From: Streptomyces roseicoloratus
Lineage (GTDB): Bacteria; Actinomycetota; Actinomycetes; Streptomycetales; Streptomycetaceae
Length of the DNA: 64,000 nt
Assembly (NCBI RefSeq): GCF_004117935.1
Contig: NZ_SDOY01000040.1
Coordinates: forward strand, 1-64,000
Reading direction: 5' to 3'
A program made the position numbers and the translations under genes. A model generated the notes under the pieces. That model had not been told where the DNA came from, did no database searches, and saw only the letters and a program-made list of their open reading frames with translations. Positions 63,178-64,000 of the stretch are shown here, piece by piece (the stretch's first letter is position 1; every line of letters begins with the position of its first letter).

Positions 63178-63204
63178 GTGCGGGACCCGCATGCGGGACC
63201 GCAC
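63178..63204 (-). other. Inverted repeat between cobT and cobA
   Basis: GTGCGGGACCC (63178-63188) and GGGACCGCAC-like right arm (63195-63204) can pair around GCATGC, with one unpaired base. It lies in the 223-bp gap and may end cobT transcription. The rest of the gap shows no gene. Confidence 0.5.
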
Positions 63205-63282
63205 GCTCCGCCCCGCACTCCCCTGCGAGGACGGGTCCCACGAGGGGACCACCCGGGGAGTGGGGGCGGGTGCGGGACTCGG

Positions 63283-64000
63283 CTACTTCTCCGTGACGCC
63301 CGCGGAGTCGAAGGTCGCCACCTCGTGCATCGCGCGGGCGGCGCTCTGGACCACCGGGAGGGCCAGGAGGGCGCCGGTGCCCTCGCCGAGGCGGAGGTCG
63401 AGGTCGACCAGCGGGCGCAGGCCCAGCTTGTTGAGGGCCGCGACGTGGCCCGGCTCGGCGCTGCGGTGGCCCGCGATGCAGGCCGCGAGCGACTCGGGCG
63501 CGATGGCGCGGGCGAGGAGGGCCGCCGCGCCGGTGGAGACGCCGTCGAGGATGACCGGGGTACGGAGCGAGGCCGCGCCCAGGATCAGGCCGACGAGCGC
63601 CGCGTGCTCCAGGCCGCCGAGCGCCGCGAGGACGCCGATCGGGTCCGCCGGGTCCGGCTTGTGGAGGTCGAGCGCGCGCCGGACCACGTCCACCTTGCGG
63701 GCGTGCATCTCGTCGTTGATGCCGGTGCCGCGGCCGGTGACCTCGGCCGGGTCCACGCCCGTGTACACCGAGATGAGGGCGGCGGACGCGGTGGTGTTCG
63801 CGATGCCCATCTCGCCGGTGAGCAGCGCCTTGTTGCCGGCGGCCACGAGGTCGCGGGCGGTCTCGATGCCCACCTCGATCGCGGCGACCGCCTCCTCGCG
63901 GGTCATCGCCTGGCCGATGGTGAAGTCGGCCGTGCCCGGGCGGACCTTGCGCGGGAGGAGACCCGGCGTGGAGGGCAGGTCGGAGGCCACGCCCACGTCG
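63283..64000 (-). CDS. cobT: Nicotinate-nucleotide-dimethylbenzimidazole phosphoribosyltransferase, C-terminal part
   Basis: Activates the lower-ligand base in cobalamin synthesis. The frame runs off the right edge of the window, leaving 238 C-terminal residues. It has GEMGIANTTASAAL, GRGTGINDE, PVILDGVSTGAAALLA, and the C-terminal LRLGEGTGALLAL, the signatures of CobT (family GEMGIGNTT, here with Ala for Gly). It is the natural partner of the adjacent corrin methyltransferase gene. The start lies outside the window. Confidence 0.93.
   Translation of the reverse strand, partial: DVGVASDLPSTPGLLPRKVRPGTADFTIGQAMTREEAVAAIEVGIETARDLVAAGNKALLTGEMGIANTTASAALISVYTGVDPAEVTGRGTGINDEMHARKVDVVRRALDLHKPDPADPIGVLAALGGLEHAALVGLILGAASLRTPVILDGVSTGAAALLARAIAPESLAACIAGHRSAEPGHVAALNKLGLRPLVDLDLRLGEGTGALLALPVVQSAARAMHEVATFDSAGVTEK

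Noticed and set aside
63060..63282. Cobalamin riboswitch between cobT and cobA
   Set aside because: No B12-box-like sequence or the expected multi-stem order could be found; only simple inverted repeats are present.

Overview
This 64 kb window is chromosomal DNA of a Streptomyces or very close relative. The sequence is extremely G+C rich, GTG and TTG starts are common, genes often overlap by 4 bp (ATGA/GTGA), and a sporulation-specific ssgB gene is present. The gene order follows the actinobacterial core: the runs aroC-aroK-aroB-aroQ, alaS-ruvX-mltG-aroE, relA-apt-secF-secD-yajC-ruvB-ruvA-ruvC-yebC-pdxT-pdxS and pimA-acyltransferase-pgsA, with HIT and thrS nearby, occur in a similar layout in Mycobacterium tuberculosis. 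This is accessory-poor core chromosome, not a genomic island.

Layout. Positions 1-10.7 kb are one long leftward operon. Two small membrane/coiled-coil proteins are followed by alaS, ruvX, mltG, aroE, a small membrane protein and four shikimate genes, ending in a terminator. From 10.9 to 13.1 kb a rightward STAND (NB-ARC/TPR) ATPase is inserted before leftward rpsD and rarA. From 15.7 to 20.9 kb lie VKOR, hisS, an MBL hydrolase, a membrane-anchored cyclophilin and a DUF349 protein. From 21 to 36.4 kb a second leftward block holds the stringent-response enzyme RelA, Apt, SecDF/YajC, RuvABC, YebC, PLP synthase (PdxST), a LemA-like protein and the phosphatidylinositol mannoside genes. From 36.6 to 40.8 kb two rightward genes (an unusual EF-G-like GTPase and a 552-residue membrane protein), with an IS481-type transposase relic between them, separate pgsA from the HIT gene. 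From 41.5 to 50.6 kb are a K+ channel, thrS, a DUF4365/OB-like pair divergent from a DnaQ-type exonuclease, two tRNA-Val(CAC) genes and a large polytopic membrane protein. From 50.8 to 56.4 kb are ssgB, a CGNR regulator, small membrane proteins, a DsbA-like protein, a GNAT protein and pabBC. A five-gene tRNA cluster (Gly, Cys, three Val) follows at 56.7-57.1 kb. The right end holds a zinc-ribbon protein, a phosphotransferase, a 55-residue membrane protein, a Ser/Thr kinase, a SpoU methylase, a CysG-type siroheme/cobalamin enzyme and the C-terminal part of CobT.

Functional themes are translation (alaS, hisS, thrS, rpsD, tRNAs), aromatic and folate precursors (aro genes, pabBC), protein export (SecDF-YajC), recombination and repair (RuvABC, RarA), inositol-lipid synthesis, PLP and corrinoid cofactors, and sporulation. 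The most useful non-obvious observation is a pair of promoter elements matching the actinobacterial DNA-damage (RecA-NDp/PafBC) consensus in front of ruvCAB and, overlapping its start codon, rarA. Other points worth checking are long structured leaders of rpsD and of the DUF349 gene, a divergent nuclease-like trio at 44.4-47.2 kb, and the degenerate GTPase motifs of the EF-G-like protein. No CRISPR array, prophage, intact transposon or complete secondary-metabolite cluster is visible. All assignments are from reading the sequence; no database search was run.
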